Below are positions 47,166 to 59,620 of a DNA stretch of 64,000 nt, piece after piece (position 1 is the stretch's first letter; each line of letters opens with the position of its first letter). The translations under genes were made by a program, and so were the position numbers. Origin of the DNA: Pilaira anomala (taxonomy: Eukaryota > Mucoromycota > Mucoromycetes > Mucorales > Mucoraceae); assembly GCA_025716855.1 (NCBI GenBank), contig JAIXMQ010000093.1, positions 20,344-84,343 on the forward strand. Direction: 5' to 3'. Below the pieces are notes generated by a model that worked only from the letters and a program-made list of their open reading frames with translations, was not told the origin of the DNA and ran no database searches.

Positions 47166-49250
47166 TTTTTTTCTAGTTTCATTATATAAAAATAAATCTT
47201 TTTTTCTTCGATCTTTTATATCTTTCTTTCTCTCTTTCTTTTTTTTTTTTCCTTCAAATATAAAACATGGACCTTTCCTACCAATACCATCTTTTTTCTC
47301 TTCTGTTATCACAAACGTTATCCAGACAATAGAGATTTTATCAAGATATGGGCAAATTTGAAACGTGTATAATACATATTATGAATGGTAAGACAACATT
47401 TTATAAACACCAGTAATATTATCACATAGTAGTTCATTATCTAATCTCAATAAAAAATACTTTTTTTCCGTACATGTATTTATAGTATTAAATCTTTAGG
47501 CCACTTGTTGTTGTTGCAAATGGTGCATGTATACATCTTCATTTACAAGAAAATGTAACGGATGTATCAGTCTCATAAAAGTTACTTTCTCTACAGCTTT
47601 ACGATATTTGTAAGCCTCGACTCCAGTAGTGAAACTTGCGCGCACAGAATTGGTACAAGAGAAATACAAACTACCATCCTTTACTCATGAAAAGTTTTTC
47701 TCTTAGTACTACTGGGAGGTACAAAAGCACACAGACAATATAAAAGGCAGTATCCTGCTAAAGTCGTTTGTAACCCGAAATGAGGTTCTAAAAGTGAATT
47801 TATAATAAGGCACACAGTTTTTCAGCTCGGTTGCCTTGTTGTCAATATCTGCTGCCTTCTGGTATTCTTTTCAGGAATTTTCATGGATGTGAAAACCACA
47901 AATATAAAAGTTTTTATCTCTTGAACCATGCTCGAAACATTCCCATACTTTACCATACTCTTTATTATACTCAATTAGTCGAACAGGTTGTCTACAGAAA
48001 CAATGGGGATGATCCAAACGGATGAAGCAAAGCTGATCCAGAGTGAGAGATATTTTTATTTTTGGATAACATTAAAATAAACAAGAGAGAAAAGAAGAGG
48101 TTTCTTTTTTTATTTTTAAAAGATTTACGAGCTGATCTACTTGTTTCACTCGCTGACGGCCACCTCGCCACTAACGGGTTTAGACGGGATACCCTCTTTA
48201 TTAAATACATGGAATCTGTACAACAACAAAAAGATCGTTTGTTGTTGAGATTTATTAGACAAAAATGAATTATTTCTTTTGATAAAGTTATAAAAGCTTT
48301 TTTGATACATATGACTTATACGACTGAGAACATATATTACATAAGTTTTAAACTTATTTATTTCTTGATATAATCTCTTGTCGGGATAACGTACGTTATA
48401 AAAGAAGATATTGGGATGATATTTGTAAGGAGGACTCATATCAAATATATATATATATTTATATATAAAAGAAAGAGAGAGAATGAAGGAGAAAGAATAA
48501 AAAAAAAAAATGTGAAATTAAAAAACCTGTACTGTGACGTGTGAAAAAAATAAACAAAATCAAATGAGTGGAAACAATCAGCCTCAATCAGTTATTAACT
48601 CATTACTGCGAACTAAAAAAACATCAAAAAACTATCTGTGCACCCGAAGGTAACCAGTGATCTGGAGAAACTGTGGCCGAAGCCAGCTATACCGTTTACA
48701 TAGAATCTTAACGCCGATCCTTACTTTTCATATAAATCTCAAACCTTATATACCGCTCCAAATCTTATGTATAGATAACTCGTGGCATTCAGGACTAAAA
48801 TTTTTCTTTTTTCTAAAACTTGCGTCAGAATGGCTTTATTTATTCATGGTGAATCGGACACAGAAGTATAAACTGTACTCACAAATTTCATTTTAGACAT
48901 AAAAAAAGTAGTTAAATCAAAAGAAATGATACTATGCAGAAGAGCTTAGTGTTTGTGTGTATGTTTTGAATACAGTTTAATAAATATATATGGTGTATGT
49001 AAATAATGTATTTGATGTTACATCAAGATAAAATATACAAAATACATGTAAATTATGTATATGCATACATAAATATTTTTATAATGTATGTTGAAAATAC
49101 AGGCTCTAATGTAGATATTATTAATTAACTTCTCGCATGACATATTTAAAAAAAATGCTTTTTTTTTTATTGTTATTGCTATTATTTTCTTTTTTTTTCT
49201 ACAGACTTGGGGTATTTTTTATGTACATATTGTATATATGTATAATGATA
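47166..49250. other. Unassigned, with one coding remnant
   Basis: On the minus strand about 47640-47510 reads VEAYKYRKAVEKVTFMRLIH and ends HHLQQQQVA before a stop; this looks like the end of a real protein, but upstream sequence is broken and I do not recognise it. At 48564 on the plus strand MSGNNQPQSVINSLLRTKKT starts well but soon stops. Short TA and A tracts elsewhere. Confidence 0.35.
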
Positions 49251-50194
49251 TTACATGTAAGTAACTTTTGTACCCATTTTAACTGTTTGCCAAAGTTTAG
49301 CCATTAAACTTTGTAAGGCAATTGAAAGACGACCACGTTGACCACGTAATAAAGCTAACAAAGCAAACACGATAATTAAGATAGTTGCATAAGAAGCTGC
49401 GCTTTTGGTCGTTACTTGTGCCATACATTTCTTGATTAACTTCAAGTTGTGATCCATAACAGAAGGTCGGTTCATAGAACGTGGCGTGCTCACTGTGCTA
49501 TGACTCTTTATCTCTAAATTTTTCTCTTTTTTTGATAATTCAGCTTGATCCTCTCGGTCTTTTTCTTCCTTTTCAGCCAATTCTGTTGCTACTTTTATTT
49601 TTTCTGCCGCTTCTGTCCCTGCTGCTGCTGTCTCTGCCTCTGCTTCAGCCTTTGCCTTTGCAATTGCAATTGCTTCAGCTTTAGCAATTTCTGATTTAGC
49701 CGCTTCCTCTTCTAATTTCTTCTTCTCCTTTTCAATTATATCTTGTTGTTCCTGAATTATGGATTTTAATTGCTAAATAAATAAAATAAAATAAATAAAT
49801 ATAGAGAATGATGGGAGTATATACATATATATATATAAAAAAATCCAAGTTCCGACAAAAAAGGGTAATTATTTGAAATTATGTAATAATAAATACCTTC
49901 TTCTTGGAATCAGACAGGATTGAATTATATTCAAGAAAAGTATTTGCAGATTCAAAATCGTTCATTCCAGGTAAAATACGACACGTATACAATTGTACAA
50001 TTTCCAAATAGTTTTCATCACTTTCTCTGCCATTTGCTATATCATCTAATACTAAATCTGTTAAAGACGCAAACCAACTCTCGGCTACTTCTCTAGCTTC
50101 CATCATTTGATTCAACTTTAAATCCAAGTTTAAGCTAGAATAGATAAATTAACTTTTATCATCAGTTGTAAGTTCCTTAATAATATACATATTT

Positions 50195-50241
<47 letters not shown>

Positions 50242-50560
50242 AAGCAGTGACAAGTCTAGCGTCTACAAGTTCTGTACTATAGAATTGAACCAACTTGTTC
50301 CAAACACAATGACATACATCTTGAACAGAATCAATGTTTGTTTCTTCCAAACCAAATAATTTGGCAGGAGGGAGTGTAGAACTACCGACTAATAAAGTTG
50401 AGGCAATATTTAAATAAAGAGTCCAAATATTCAATTTCAAACTTTCTTCGTCTTCTGGCTTTAAAGCTTGAATAGCCTTATTACATGTATTAGCTGCTGA
50501 TGTATATTTTGTTAATAGATAAGACCGAACTGCTTTATCGTAAAGTGACTGAGAATTCAT
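49251..50560 (-). CDS. Tail-anchored PEX26-like peroxisomal protein
   Basis: Three exons, 50560 to about 50240, about 50134-49913, and about 49773-49251. Intron 1 starts GT followed by about 38 A. The N-terminal half is helical and TPR-like (YDKAVRSYLLTKYTSAANTC), and the middle has YLEIVQLYTCRILPGMNDFE. Next is a Lys/Glu/Ala-rich coiled coil, then a single hydrophobic segment (YATILIIVFALLALL) followed by a short basic tail (RGQRGRLSIALQSLMAKLW). This order, length and tail match PEX26/Pex15, the membrane anchor for the PEX1-PEX6 ATPase at peroxisomes. Primary sequence similarity is low, so the call rests on architecture. It is divergent from the LAM gene (220 bp). Confidence 0.5.
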
Positions 50561-50780
50561 AATTGTAATAATATAAAAGTGTGGGGAAAAAAAGGAAAGA
50601 AATAAATATGAGACGTTTATCGCCGTTTAGTTGAGCTTGTGACTGTGGATAATAAATATCCACTAAGTGATGATTATATGTCGTGTGTGTGTGTGTGTGT
50701 GCTTTATTCCAACTCGTTTTGAGCTTTTCTTTTCCCGTTTTATTTTTTTATTTTTTTATTTTTCATATTCACGTTACGTT
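50561..50780. promoter_or_regulatory. Divergent promoter, PEX26-like and LAM genes
   Basis: 220 bp shared upstream region with a GT repeat (about 50684-50701, GTGTGTGTGTGTGTGTGT) and T-rich tracts before the plus-strand start. No specific site assigned. Confidence 0.4.
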
Positions 50781-53700
50781 ATGGAAGAACCAGCGTTTCA
50801 ACCAATTATTACACTCTATGACGCAGTAACAGACTCTCCGGTTTATAGGTCAAGTGTAGTCCGTTATGACGAGCAGTTGGAGTTGTTGGAGCAATGGCTA
50901 GATTCCCTTTCACGTCAATTAAAACTTTATACCGAAAAACTAAACAGTAAGTCTACATAAAAGCAAGGAATTCTTCTATCATATACTGATAGTTCAATAC
51001 ATATAGAATTAAATTCAGAAACAGTATCATTATGTCAAAAAGCAATTCCTCAGGGAATTGATGAAACATTAATCGGTAAAGTAAAGAAAATAATAATATT
51101 AATACTCGGATTAACTAATTCACCCGTATATAGACCCGAATTTCACTGGTGCTGTAATGAAAAGCTTTACGGATACACTCCAAACAAGTTTATCCTTTAA
51201 GTCCAAATTGGTAATGTATCATATTCCATTTTGTGTAACATATTACTAAATACATCTTATTTATACCATTTATAGCTTTCTAACCTCGAGGAATGTTTAA
51301 TATCCCCAATTCAGCAGTTTGTTAAAACTCATTTAAAAGAATTCAAGGTAAATATATATATATATATATCTATATAGGTTGCTTAGCGTTACCATAGGAA
51401 CAGGAAATTAACGTAGAAAAATGTAGGTCTTTAGAAGACAACATGAAAAATCTTTAGAACAGTATGAAGCTCAATTGGCAAAATATAGTGCTATACATAA
51501 AACAAAGGAACCATCTTCTATACGTGAGGAAGCATTTAGATTACACGACGCTAGAAAGGAATACGTTAAGTTATCTGGTCAGCACGTATTGAGAGTCTTG
51601 AATTTTCGTTCATTATTAGAGCACTGTCTTGTTGAACGATTTTCAGCAGCCACATTAGCTCAAAGAGATTTTTACAAAGATATCCAATTATGGGCAAATT
51701 TAGACGCAGCTTTAGATTATTGGAAGCAATGGCTTAAAGATGTAAGTAGAATTGAATGAAATTAACTAATAAAAACTCATATTTAATTTTAAATAGGACA
51801 AGTTTACATGCTCCTATCAATTACATCAACAACAAATTGCTCGTAAGCGATTAGAAGAAGAATATATAAAATTAACTGCACCTGATCACCAGCTTGGAAA
51901 ATACGTTCCTATCAACACACCACAACAGTCAGATATCACGTTAACAAAGTCGAAATGGGGTTACTTATTTTTAAAGATCTCCAGCCACACTTGGGCTCGT
52001 AAATGGTTTTTTATTCATGGTGGTTATTTCGGGTCTTGTCAGTTAGATAATTCTCATAGGCAGCGCTATAATAGTTCAATTATCATTGATGCTCGAGTTA
52101 ATTTAATAGACTGTGAATTAAACACCTCAGTTGATACCGAAAGAAGATTTTGTTTTGAAATAGCATCAACAAAACCACAACCCTCTTCGTTTGTATTACA
52201 AGCGGAAACAGAGGAAGAAATGCAAGAATGGATTACGGCTTTTATTAGACATAAATCCGAATTAAGTACCAGCCGTCCACCTAGTTTAAGAATCAAATCA
52301 AAAGCAAATCCTACTATCGCTCTTTCTTCACCTGCCTCACCTTCTCCTAGACTAATCCAAGAAGACACACTTTCAAATAATTCAAGTAGTAGTTCAATTC
52401 ACTCACAACAAACAGCTCTAGCAGAAGGTTCTTCATTAGCAAAAAATTTCAATGATCAATACACCTCTATTGTCATGGTATCCACTACACCTGATGCCGA
52501 AGCTTCATTAGAAAATACATCATCATTAACACCTTTATTAGTTTGGGAAGCAGCCCGTATTATTTGCTCTTCTACAAAGAAAGTACCTTTTTCCTCATGG
52601 GGAATTCCTTGGTCATTAGTACCTACCATGGTCAACATTTCACAAGATACAAGGAGCTTAAGTGAATCCACACCGGTTGATCTTCCACAAATAGTCTGGC
52701 CAGCAAAACCAGTTCCTGTAGATATTCCCAAAATCACCATACCGGGTTACACGGATAAGTTAAATGTTCATAATAGAGAATTGCGTCGATTATTTAGCGG
52801 TGTACAATCACAAGAAGTTGTTTTGGATGTCTTTGGAGGCTGTCTTCGTAAAAAGCCTAAAAAACATGTCACAAGTGAAAATATTGCATCTATTAAATCA
52901 AGTTCGGCTTGGACTAGTGCAGATGTGTTTGAGAACCAGTTGATCGATCAATTGGTAAAGGCTAGAGTGGACCCACCTTCTGTTTATGGATATGCATATA
53001 CTGGACGTGGTTTTGTCACACAAGATACATTTTGGTTTTATAGTTGTATTTTAATGACTTGTATTAACACTGTAGGTTGATGTGTGTGTATATATAGTAA
53101 ATTTGAATACAGGGAAAATTAATCTCGTTTTTTTTTCTTTATAGGTTGCGATTCGATTAAAGGATATTGAAGAAATTAAAGTAGTAAAAGATACATCACT
53201 TTTTTCAACAGAAGCAGCAAGGTCCATGAATTCAGATATGGTGATTGCTATTTATTTCTCCAGTAATGAAAAGAACGATGTTAAAGAACCTATTATTATT
53301 GGTACAATGATGGATGATATTGATATGGTAGCAGAAAAATTAAGATTTGTTGTTAAGAACGCTAAAAATAACGAAGTAAGTTGTTTATTTAAAATACTGG
53401 TTTTATTTTGTTTAACATGATATTTTCAAGTCTATGCAAATTCCTGATATCTATAACAAAATATCAAGCCTTTCCTCTTTATCTTCACATAAAAGTGTGA
53501 TTTTGGATGTCCCTTTAACTTTTAATGAAGCAATTAAACCTGTTTCGGATAAAACTGTAAACTTGTTTGCTAAACGCACTCATTCAGCTACTGTAGGCCA
53601 AGAAGCTAAAGTCAATGCTTCAAGTATCTTGAAAACAAATCGTCGACGTGGTGATTCTGAGCCTATTCGTTTAGTATCAGAAAAGAAGAAGGCGACCATT

Positions 53701-54288
53701 GAACCACCTAAACCTATAGAAGATCGTACGTAGTTTTTTTTAAAAAAAAAAACGTATATCTCTGTCTATTACTAATTATATAGCATATATGTAGCCGATA
53801 TACCTCCTTCTCATATTCAAGTACCTAAAAGTCCTGTGGATTGTAACTGTGATGACCATTTGGAAAGAAAAGATCAGCAAATCACATTACCTATCTCTGC
53901 TAAACGCTGTTATGAATTACTATTTTCCGATGAACAAACAGCTCCCCCTTCTAATGGTGGTGTTTGGGAAGAAAAGACAGCTGCTATTGAAGGACATGGT
54001 AAGAGTGTATAGATATACTAAACATAAAGATATAAATAACTGATTTTGTTTTTGAATAGATTTATCTGTAACAAAATGGGGTATGGTAGACGGAAAGATG
54101 CAGCGTACATTAAAGTACTGGATGCCGGTTTCTAATCCAATTGGTGAGTATATCTCTCTACATATCTTTTTTAAATGCAACCTATTCTAAAAAAAACTAT
54201 ATAGTACGTATGAAGGAAGCTGAAGTGGTAGAAACACAGGTCTTAATCAACAAGGAAGAATATGTGTAAGTTTCTTTTTTTCTTTCTT

Positions 54289-54349
<61 letters not shown>

Positions 54350-55726
54350 ATATCATGATATTAACATGATTCATCTAGTCGTTACACCGTCCAAATTTCA
54401 ACAAAGACAGCTGCACTTCCGTACGCAGATGCATTTATTCCTTGTGTACGTTACTGTATTACTTGGGTAAGTAAGTCCGAATGTCAACTGACATGCTATC
54501 TCGGTGTCAAATGGATAAAGAGTGTTCTCGTACGAGGTAATTACAGATACCACTGCTTAAGTATTTTACAAAAATCTAACTTTTTTTTTCCTTGTAGCCA
54601 TTGTTACCAGAGCAGCATTGAAGGGTATGGCAGATAGTGTTGGTGTATTCATTCCAATCTTGAAAACAGCATCTGATCGAATCAGAAATCTACCTAACGG
54701 CAAAAATATGCTGACAAGAAGTGATAATAGTAACATAACAGATAGCTCACAACAATTACATGGTGGTATGAATTCCGTTGTAGAAGAAGATGAAGGAGAA
54801 GAAGAAGGAGATGCAGAAGTAGAAAGTGTTCATTTTGCGGATCTTGATGATGTGATTGAAACAGATCAAGTTTCATCTCCTCCTTCCAATATAACACCTG
54901 CTGCTTCACACATTCATAAAGTTGAAAATAATATTAACCATCCACTAAATCCAGAGCCTTCTGCTGTCAATGTAGCTCCAGTCGATACACAAAAGCGTCC
55001 AAAGCAACAAAAACGTTCGATTTCTACTGCTGCTTCTGCTATCAAGGAAAAAAAGATATCGGCGGTAGATTTTGTTTCGTCACATTTAATGTCTATTGCT
55101 ACAATCATTTTATTCATATTTACTGTATATATGATGATGGCCTGGTATAAATCGGCTTCTAGATTGATGCAGGAATCGAATATACAGTTACAACATAATA
55201 CCACACATAGTGATAATGTAAAATATGTTTTGACTACGCGATCTTCTCATAAATCAAGATCAGTATATATTCGTGATCTTGATGAAGGATTTTTAAAGAA
55301 CTCTATCTTACCTCCTTATGCTAAATCAGAAAGGTAAATTACATGCATACACAACAAATAAAAGAATTAAAAAGCTAACATTTAATTAGTTATAAGCTGT
55401 TTTTAGATAGAAAGAACCAATCGAATAGCAAAGAAATTGATGAAGTATCTAGTCAATACTGGTTTAGTGTTGATCATTATCGATTAGCTGTTGACTTAGA
55501 TATCAGCCGAGAGAGAATTGCCATGTTACGACATGATATGTTGACGATTTTCCAAGTATTGAATAAGGTTGACTCACAATTGATTGAGAACGAGTATATG
55601 AATTGGTTATTGGATACGCGATTAAAATGCAAGTACTATCCCTCTTTACCTGAAGAAGATCCTCGCTCGGAAAAAGCCATTGTTCTCTGCAATGATATCA
55701 AGAGGCAACTTGATCGATTATTTTAG
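50781..55726 (+). CDS. LAM/Sip3-type sterol transfer protein (BAR-PH-VASt-TM)
   Basis: Large multi-exon gene, ATG at 50781, stop at 55726. Domains in order: an N-terminal BAR-like helical region (YDEQLELLEQWLDSLSRQLK through RRQHEKSLEQYEAQLAKYS and FRSLLEHCLVERF); a PH domain (KWGYLFLKISSHTWARKWFF, then AETEEEMQEWITAF); a second PH/GRAM-like fold (GYAYTGRGFVTQDTFWFYSC...VAIRLKDIEEIKVVK); a VASt/StART-like domain (KRCYELLFSDEQ, TLKYWMPVSNP, YTVQISTKTAALPYAD); and one transmembrane segment (ATIILFIFTVYMMMAWY). This is the layout of yeast Lam1/Ysp1 and Lam3/Sip3, ER-anchored sterol transporters at contact sites with the plasma membrane. One intron (about 54267-54347) holds a TTTC/T tract of about 75 bases. 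Confidence 0.88.
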
Positions 55727-56389
55727 TTTTTCTTTTAAAAAAAAATCTCTCTTCCATATAATATTAACACATTTACTCTATTTTAATTTTACTTAATAAA
55801 TATCTAATTTACTTTAGTCTCACTTTTCAATAAACAAAACCCATTAGGTATATTGGTAAATATTAAAAAGGGAAGATACTGAATTCTTTGTTATTCTATA
55901 TCTATAATAGTTAGCTTAAAGAAATTACAAAATATAAAATAATCTAAATCAAAATCGTTTTACAGTAATTTTCTGTAACAAAGCAGTAACAATATTAAAA
56001 GAAAAATTTACATGATGTAAAACCATTGACAGAAATTCAATCCGTAAAGTCTTCCAAATTGTTATTTTTATTCTTTTAAAAAGCATTGTTTATACTATAT
56101 AAGTTAATATTCCAAACAAAACACACATAGTTGCACGCACACTCAAGCTGAAAAATTAAAAATGGTTTTCTTTTTACATATACATAACAGCTTTTTTTGT
56201 AAATATAATAAACTTCTTTTTACAAAAGATCGAATTCAAACAGATGTTATCTTATTAATTATATATACTGAAGTAAGGCCTTTGGATATCTCTCTCTCTC
56301 TCCCTTTTCTTTTTTTTTAAAAAATAAACAAATAATTAACTAATTAAGCATATTACTTGGTAGTAGAATAATAATTTTTCATTTTAGAT
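55727..56389. other. Intergenic, no gene seen
   Basis: AT-rich 3' flank of the LAM gene with candidate polyadenylation signals (AATAAATA near 55795). No frames or RNA recognised. Confidence 0.45.
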
Positions 56390-57117
56390 TATATATATCT
56401 ATTGGACATTTTGTACCTGGGTCCAAACACCCTTAATACAATTAGTAGCAGTTATTGTCACTTGTTCCTGAAATACTTCTTTCGCCAATTCAAGAAATAG
56501 GTAATACAAAGTTAAAGAGAAGTCTACACGATTACAGAAGACCACGAATGGTTTATTTAAACGACCATCCTCCACATTAAAATTAGTAAAATAATCATAT
56601 TAATCTTGTAGGATATAAGATCTTTAGGAGTGCTTCATTTTTTTTAATAGTTGAAACACTGTGGACTTGTCAAATTTCCCCTTTGCTACCAAGCTGTTAT
56701 CAAAAGTATCATAGGTACCCTACTAGATTACAAGAGAAGTCAACTGTTGACTCTGGTAGTCTATGCTGCAAGATAATTATTTTTCCAGCATTTTCTAATA
56801 ACTATTTATAAAAGTCAGTATGTGTTGGATTATAATATACAGGCCAACGACTTACACGTTTAAATCGTTGTAGAATATATGTATGTTATGTTACTTCCGA
56901 TGGTTCCTAAAACGAAGTCGTATTGGACAAAAGTACATTCATCTAGTAATAATATATCGAAATCATTTTCTTCAACTTGTATACTATCCAAACAGACAAC
57001 AATCCTCTCTCTTTTTTCTTCTGCATTTCCAGTACTGTCCCAAATATCATCATCCAAATAGCAAGCTAGATTTAATTGAGTAGCAATTTTCAAAATACTA
57101 TAAATATCAATACACAA
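56390..57117 (-). pseudogene. Origin-binding-protein-like helicase remnant
   Basis: Minus-strand open pieces read IATQLNLACYLDDDIWD, then RIVVCLDSIQ, FDILLLDECTFVQYDFVLG (a Walker B-like DE), and, after frame breaks, AGKIIILQHRLPESTV and KPFVVFCNRVDFS. The order of a Walker B box followed by a CNRV-type motif resembles the helicase core of replication-origin-binding-like proteins carried by fungal mobile elements. Stops and shifts show it is dead. The Walker A part would lie further upstream and was not found. The family assignment is tentative. Confidence 0.4.
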
Positions 57118-57544
57118 TTCAGTTTTTATACATATTAGTCGTACTAAAAACGCTTGGTTTGTTGGTACAGTCCAGTGCTACTTGATAAATTTAACTACTC
57201 AATAAAAAATTGTTTCTCATAGTTCTCAATAAAGCAATTTGATACTTTTGATCGCGTAAAACATGCATGAAATATACCTTTATCATCATTATCCTCTTTA
57301 CTTTAAGCCCTTGCTCTATTTATAACGTACTTATTCAAAAGAAGCAAAAGAGTTGGGCATAGATTAATTTAGACCCATCAAAAAGATGGTCCAGATTCAA
57401 ACACAATTCATCAGGATATTCAAGATATAAAAATGTAGTTATTATTTTAATTTAGAGGGGTTTTTTCAGTTTTATTTTTGCTTAATAAATCAACTCCAAG
57501 TCTTTTTTTTTCATTAATTCCTGACTGTCCACAAAAAAATAGTG

Positions 57545-57775
57545 ATGCGAAGTTAGAGAAAAAATTGTGGAGTTAGAAAAAAAAAAGTGTGAAGTTAGAA
57601 AAAATAAATGAGTTCTTAGAGAAAAAATGAGTTCTTAGAGAAATGAATGTGCTCTTAGAGAAAATGAATGTGAAGTTAGAGAAAATAAATGTGCTCTTAA
57701 AGAATAATGATGTGAAGTTAGACAATTAATTGTGATGTTAGAGAATGATGGTGTGAAGTTAGTGAGAATAACTAT
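57545..57775. repeat. Degenerate 18-21 bp tandem array
   Basis: Around 11 imperfect units of the type GTGAAGTTAGAGAAAATGAA, alternating with a variant GAGTTCTTAGAGAAA. The mirror array is at 63165-63385. It lies between the helicase-like and gag-like remnants of the element. Not CRISPR: no constant repeat and no unique spacers. Confidence 0.8.
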
Positions 57776-57784
57776 TAGAAGTTG

Positions 57785-58330
57785 GATATGGATTGTTCCA
57801 AAAGTTTGATCGATTATTAGACTGTAAAACATTTGATGAAGTTTGCCCAATATTAGGAGAATCAAGTCTTTTAACCTTTTGGCTTAGTTGCTGATTATTA
57901 TTAAGATAACGATTGTTTTGTTGGAGATGTGATATACGACCAGCTGCTTGAATGGCTTTATGTATGTTCTCTTTTATGACTTACAGAAAAAGTTGAGGCG
58001 AAGGTTTACGTTTGTGTAGATCAAGTCCGTCCAGTGATGATCGAAAAAGTCCTCACCTTTACCAGATAAAGCTTGTTGCAGTCGCCCAACAGGGATGATA
58101 TCAGAAGCAATTGGTCTTGGGAGTCATAATCCAAATCTATGTTTGTACCAGCTGAAACATGTGAGGGAGTGAATTGCTGCTGTACTTGTAACTTTTAACG
58201 TAGTTCTTCCAATATTCAGTCAAAGCTTGGATTTGGAAAGTAGTAGATTGGAGGTCTTCATTAATCATTTCAAAGTTGTTAAGGAAATCTAAATAAAGAT
58301 AGACAGAAGTACCAAAAGCAAAAAAAAAAA
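57785..58330 (-). pseudogene. Gag-like remnant, left arm
   Basis: Minus-strand pieces read QSTTFQIQALTEYLEEL, KLQVQQQFTPSHVSAGTNID, and further on HKAIQALVVDHISQQNNRYL, with stops between. The charged, coiled-coil-like start and Gln/Asn-rich end suggest the gag-like first frame of a DIRS-type element. Weak; based on character and position. Confidence 0.35.
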
Positions 58331-58436
58331 AAAAAAAAAGATGATCAGGCCTTTTAGTTATTAAAAATATCCGTCTATATGTTAAAAATCAAATCGTTTA
58401 TATATATATATATGATGGTAATCTTACAAATTGACT

Positions 58437-58565
58437 TGGCACCAGGGGCGGTGATAAAATAGTGGTACCTGGTACCAAGCAGTACTGCTCATTATCAATT
58501 TTTAAAGAAATGTTTGGCTTGGTACCAGGAGCGGTGATAAAATAGCGGTACCTGGTACGAAGTCA
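58437..58565. repeat. Two GC-richer subrepeats with GGTACC cores
   Basis: Two direct units with the core GGTACCAGGAGCGGTGATAA (first unit has GGCACCAGGGGCGGTGATAA), each followed by TAGCGGTACCTGGTAC-like sequence, so each unit can also fold on itself (GGTACC...GGTACC). They recur in the right arm at 62385-62505 and are missing from copies A and B. Confidence 0.75.
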
Positions 58566-59310
58566 GTTTGTTTCAGACTATCATCATATATATATATATA
58601 TAAAAAAGAGGGGTAATCCTACAAAGATAACTTGTTGATAATACGCTTACATAAGACCACAAATCAAAAGTAATGTTGTAGTTGTGTCTTCACACTCGTT
58701 AATCGAAAGATATCCTCTTTTTATACATAATATAGAGTAATAATATTTCCGCTGTTGCTCTTTACCTACTTTTAAATTCACCCATGGAGCTCGATTAAAC
58801 TTTCAATCTAACCAAAGACTGTAATCACAACATTAGTTTGAAAATAAAAAAGCCTTTACGTTTATGTTAAGCTGAGATAATAATAAATTCTGTTTCTACG
58901 GCGCTTCAGTCTCTGTGGTTTTTTTTTTGTGACACACTTTTTTTTTTATCATAATTTTTTTTTGGAAACGTCATCATCAAGATTAGGAATAAAAAAAAAA
59001 TATACAAAATAACCCTGTTGTTCCTCTTTTTATACCCATCATTATCTTTTCTGTTGCAAAGTATGGTGTTCTATTGTTTGATTGTGATGCGAATGTAGCG
59101 GTTTTCTTACCGTGGAACATTTACAATGTTTTGACATGCCGCAATCAGCACTTCTTGAAGTGTAATGCATTAGTTCTCTACTTGCAGATTAGTATAGATC
59201 TCGACATTTCTTTATTTTACATCTGTAATTAACTTACCATGGGATAGTTCCTGGTCCTAGAAGTTTACTTCTGGGAGGTTAAGTGAATTGCTGCATAAAG
59301 ATTTAAAGAT

Positions 59311-59620
59311 TTGAATACCAGTTGCTTCTGGGTTTCTTTTGTCGGGTATCTTGTTCTATTTGTGATACAGTTAATATGGTGCCATAGTATCGATTTTCTG
59401 CTGTCATCACCGGGTGTTTGCTTATTTAGTGTTACCGGTTATTGTTATGGCTGGTGGTGTTGCTATGACAGGTGCTGCTATGACAGGTGTTGCTATGATA
59501 GGTGTTGCTATGATAGGTATTGCTCTGACTAATACTGGTGCTGCTTTAGTTGTTGTTGTTATGATGGTAAGTTACTCTTTATTTTATTTTATATATATTA
59601 TGTTTCCAAACAGTTTCTAA
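59311..59620 (+). CDS. Hydrophobic element frames, left arm
   Basis: Same as 45765-46059 but with one additional five-codon unit (VAMIG) in the Gly/Ala repeat. The extra unit is missing from the right arm (61338-61632), so the arms are not exact mirror copies here. Confidence 0.25.

Noticed and set aside
48564..48655. Short gene starting MSGNNQPQ
   Set aside because: Stops after about 30 codons and no in-frame continuation was found behind the possible GTAACC donor.
51349..51430. Extra mini-exon (GAACAGGAAATTAAC) in the LAM gene
   Set aside because: It would require a 14-nt intron; a single 78-nt intron ending ATGTAG joins EFK to VFRRQHEK in frame.
57545..57775. CRISPR-like array
   Set aside because: Nuclear fungal DNA, units vary and there are no unique spacers of constant length.
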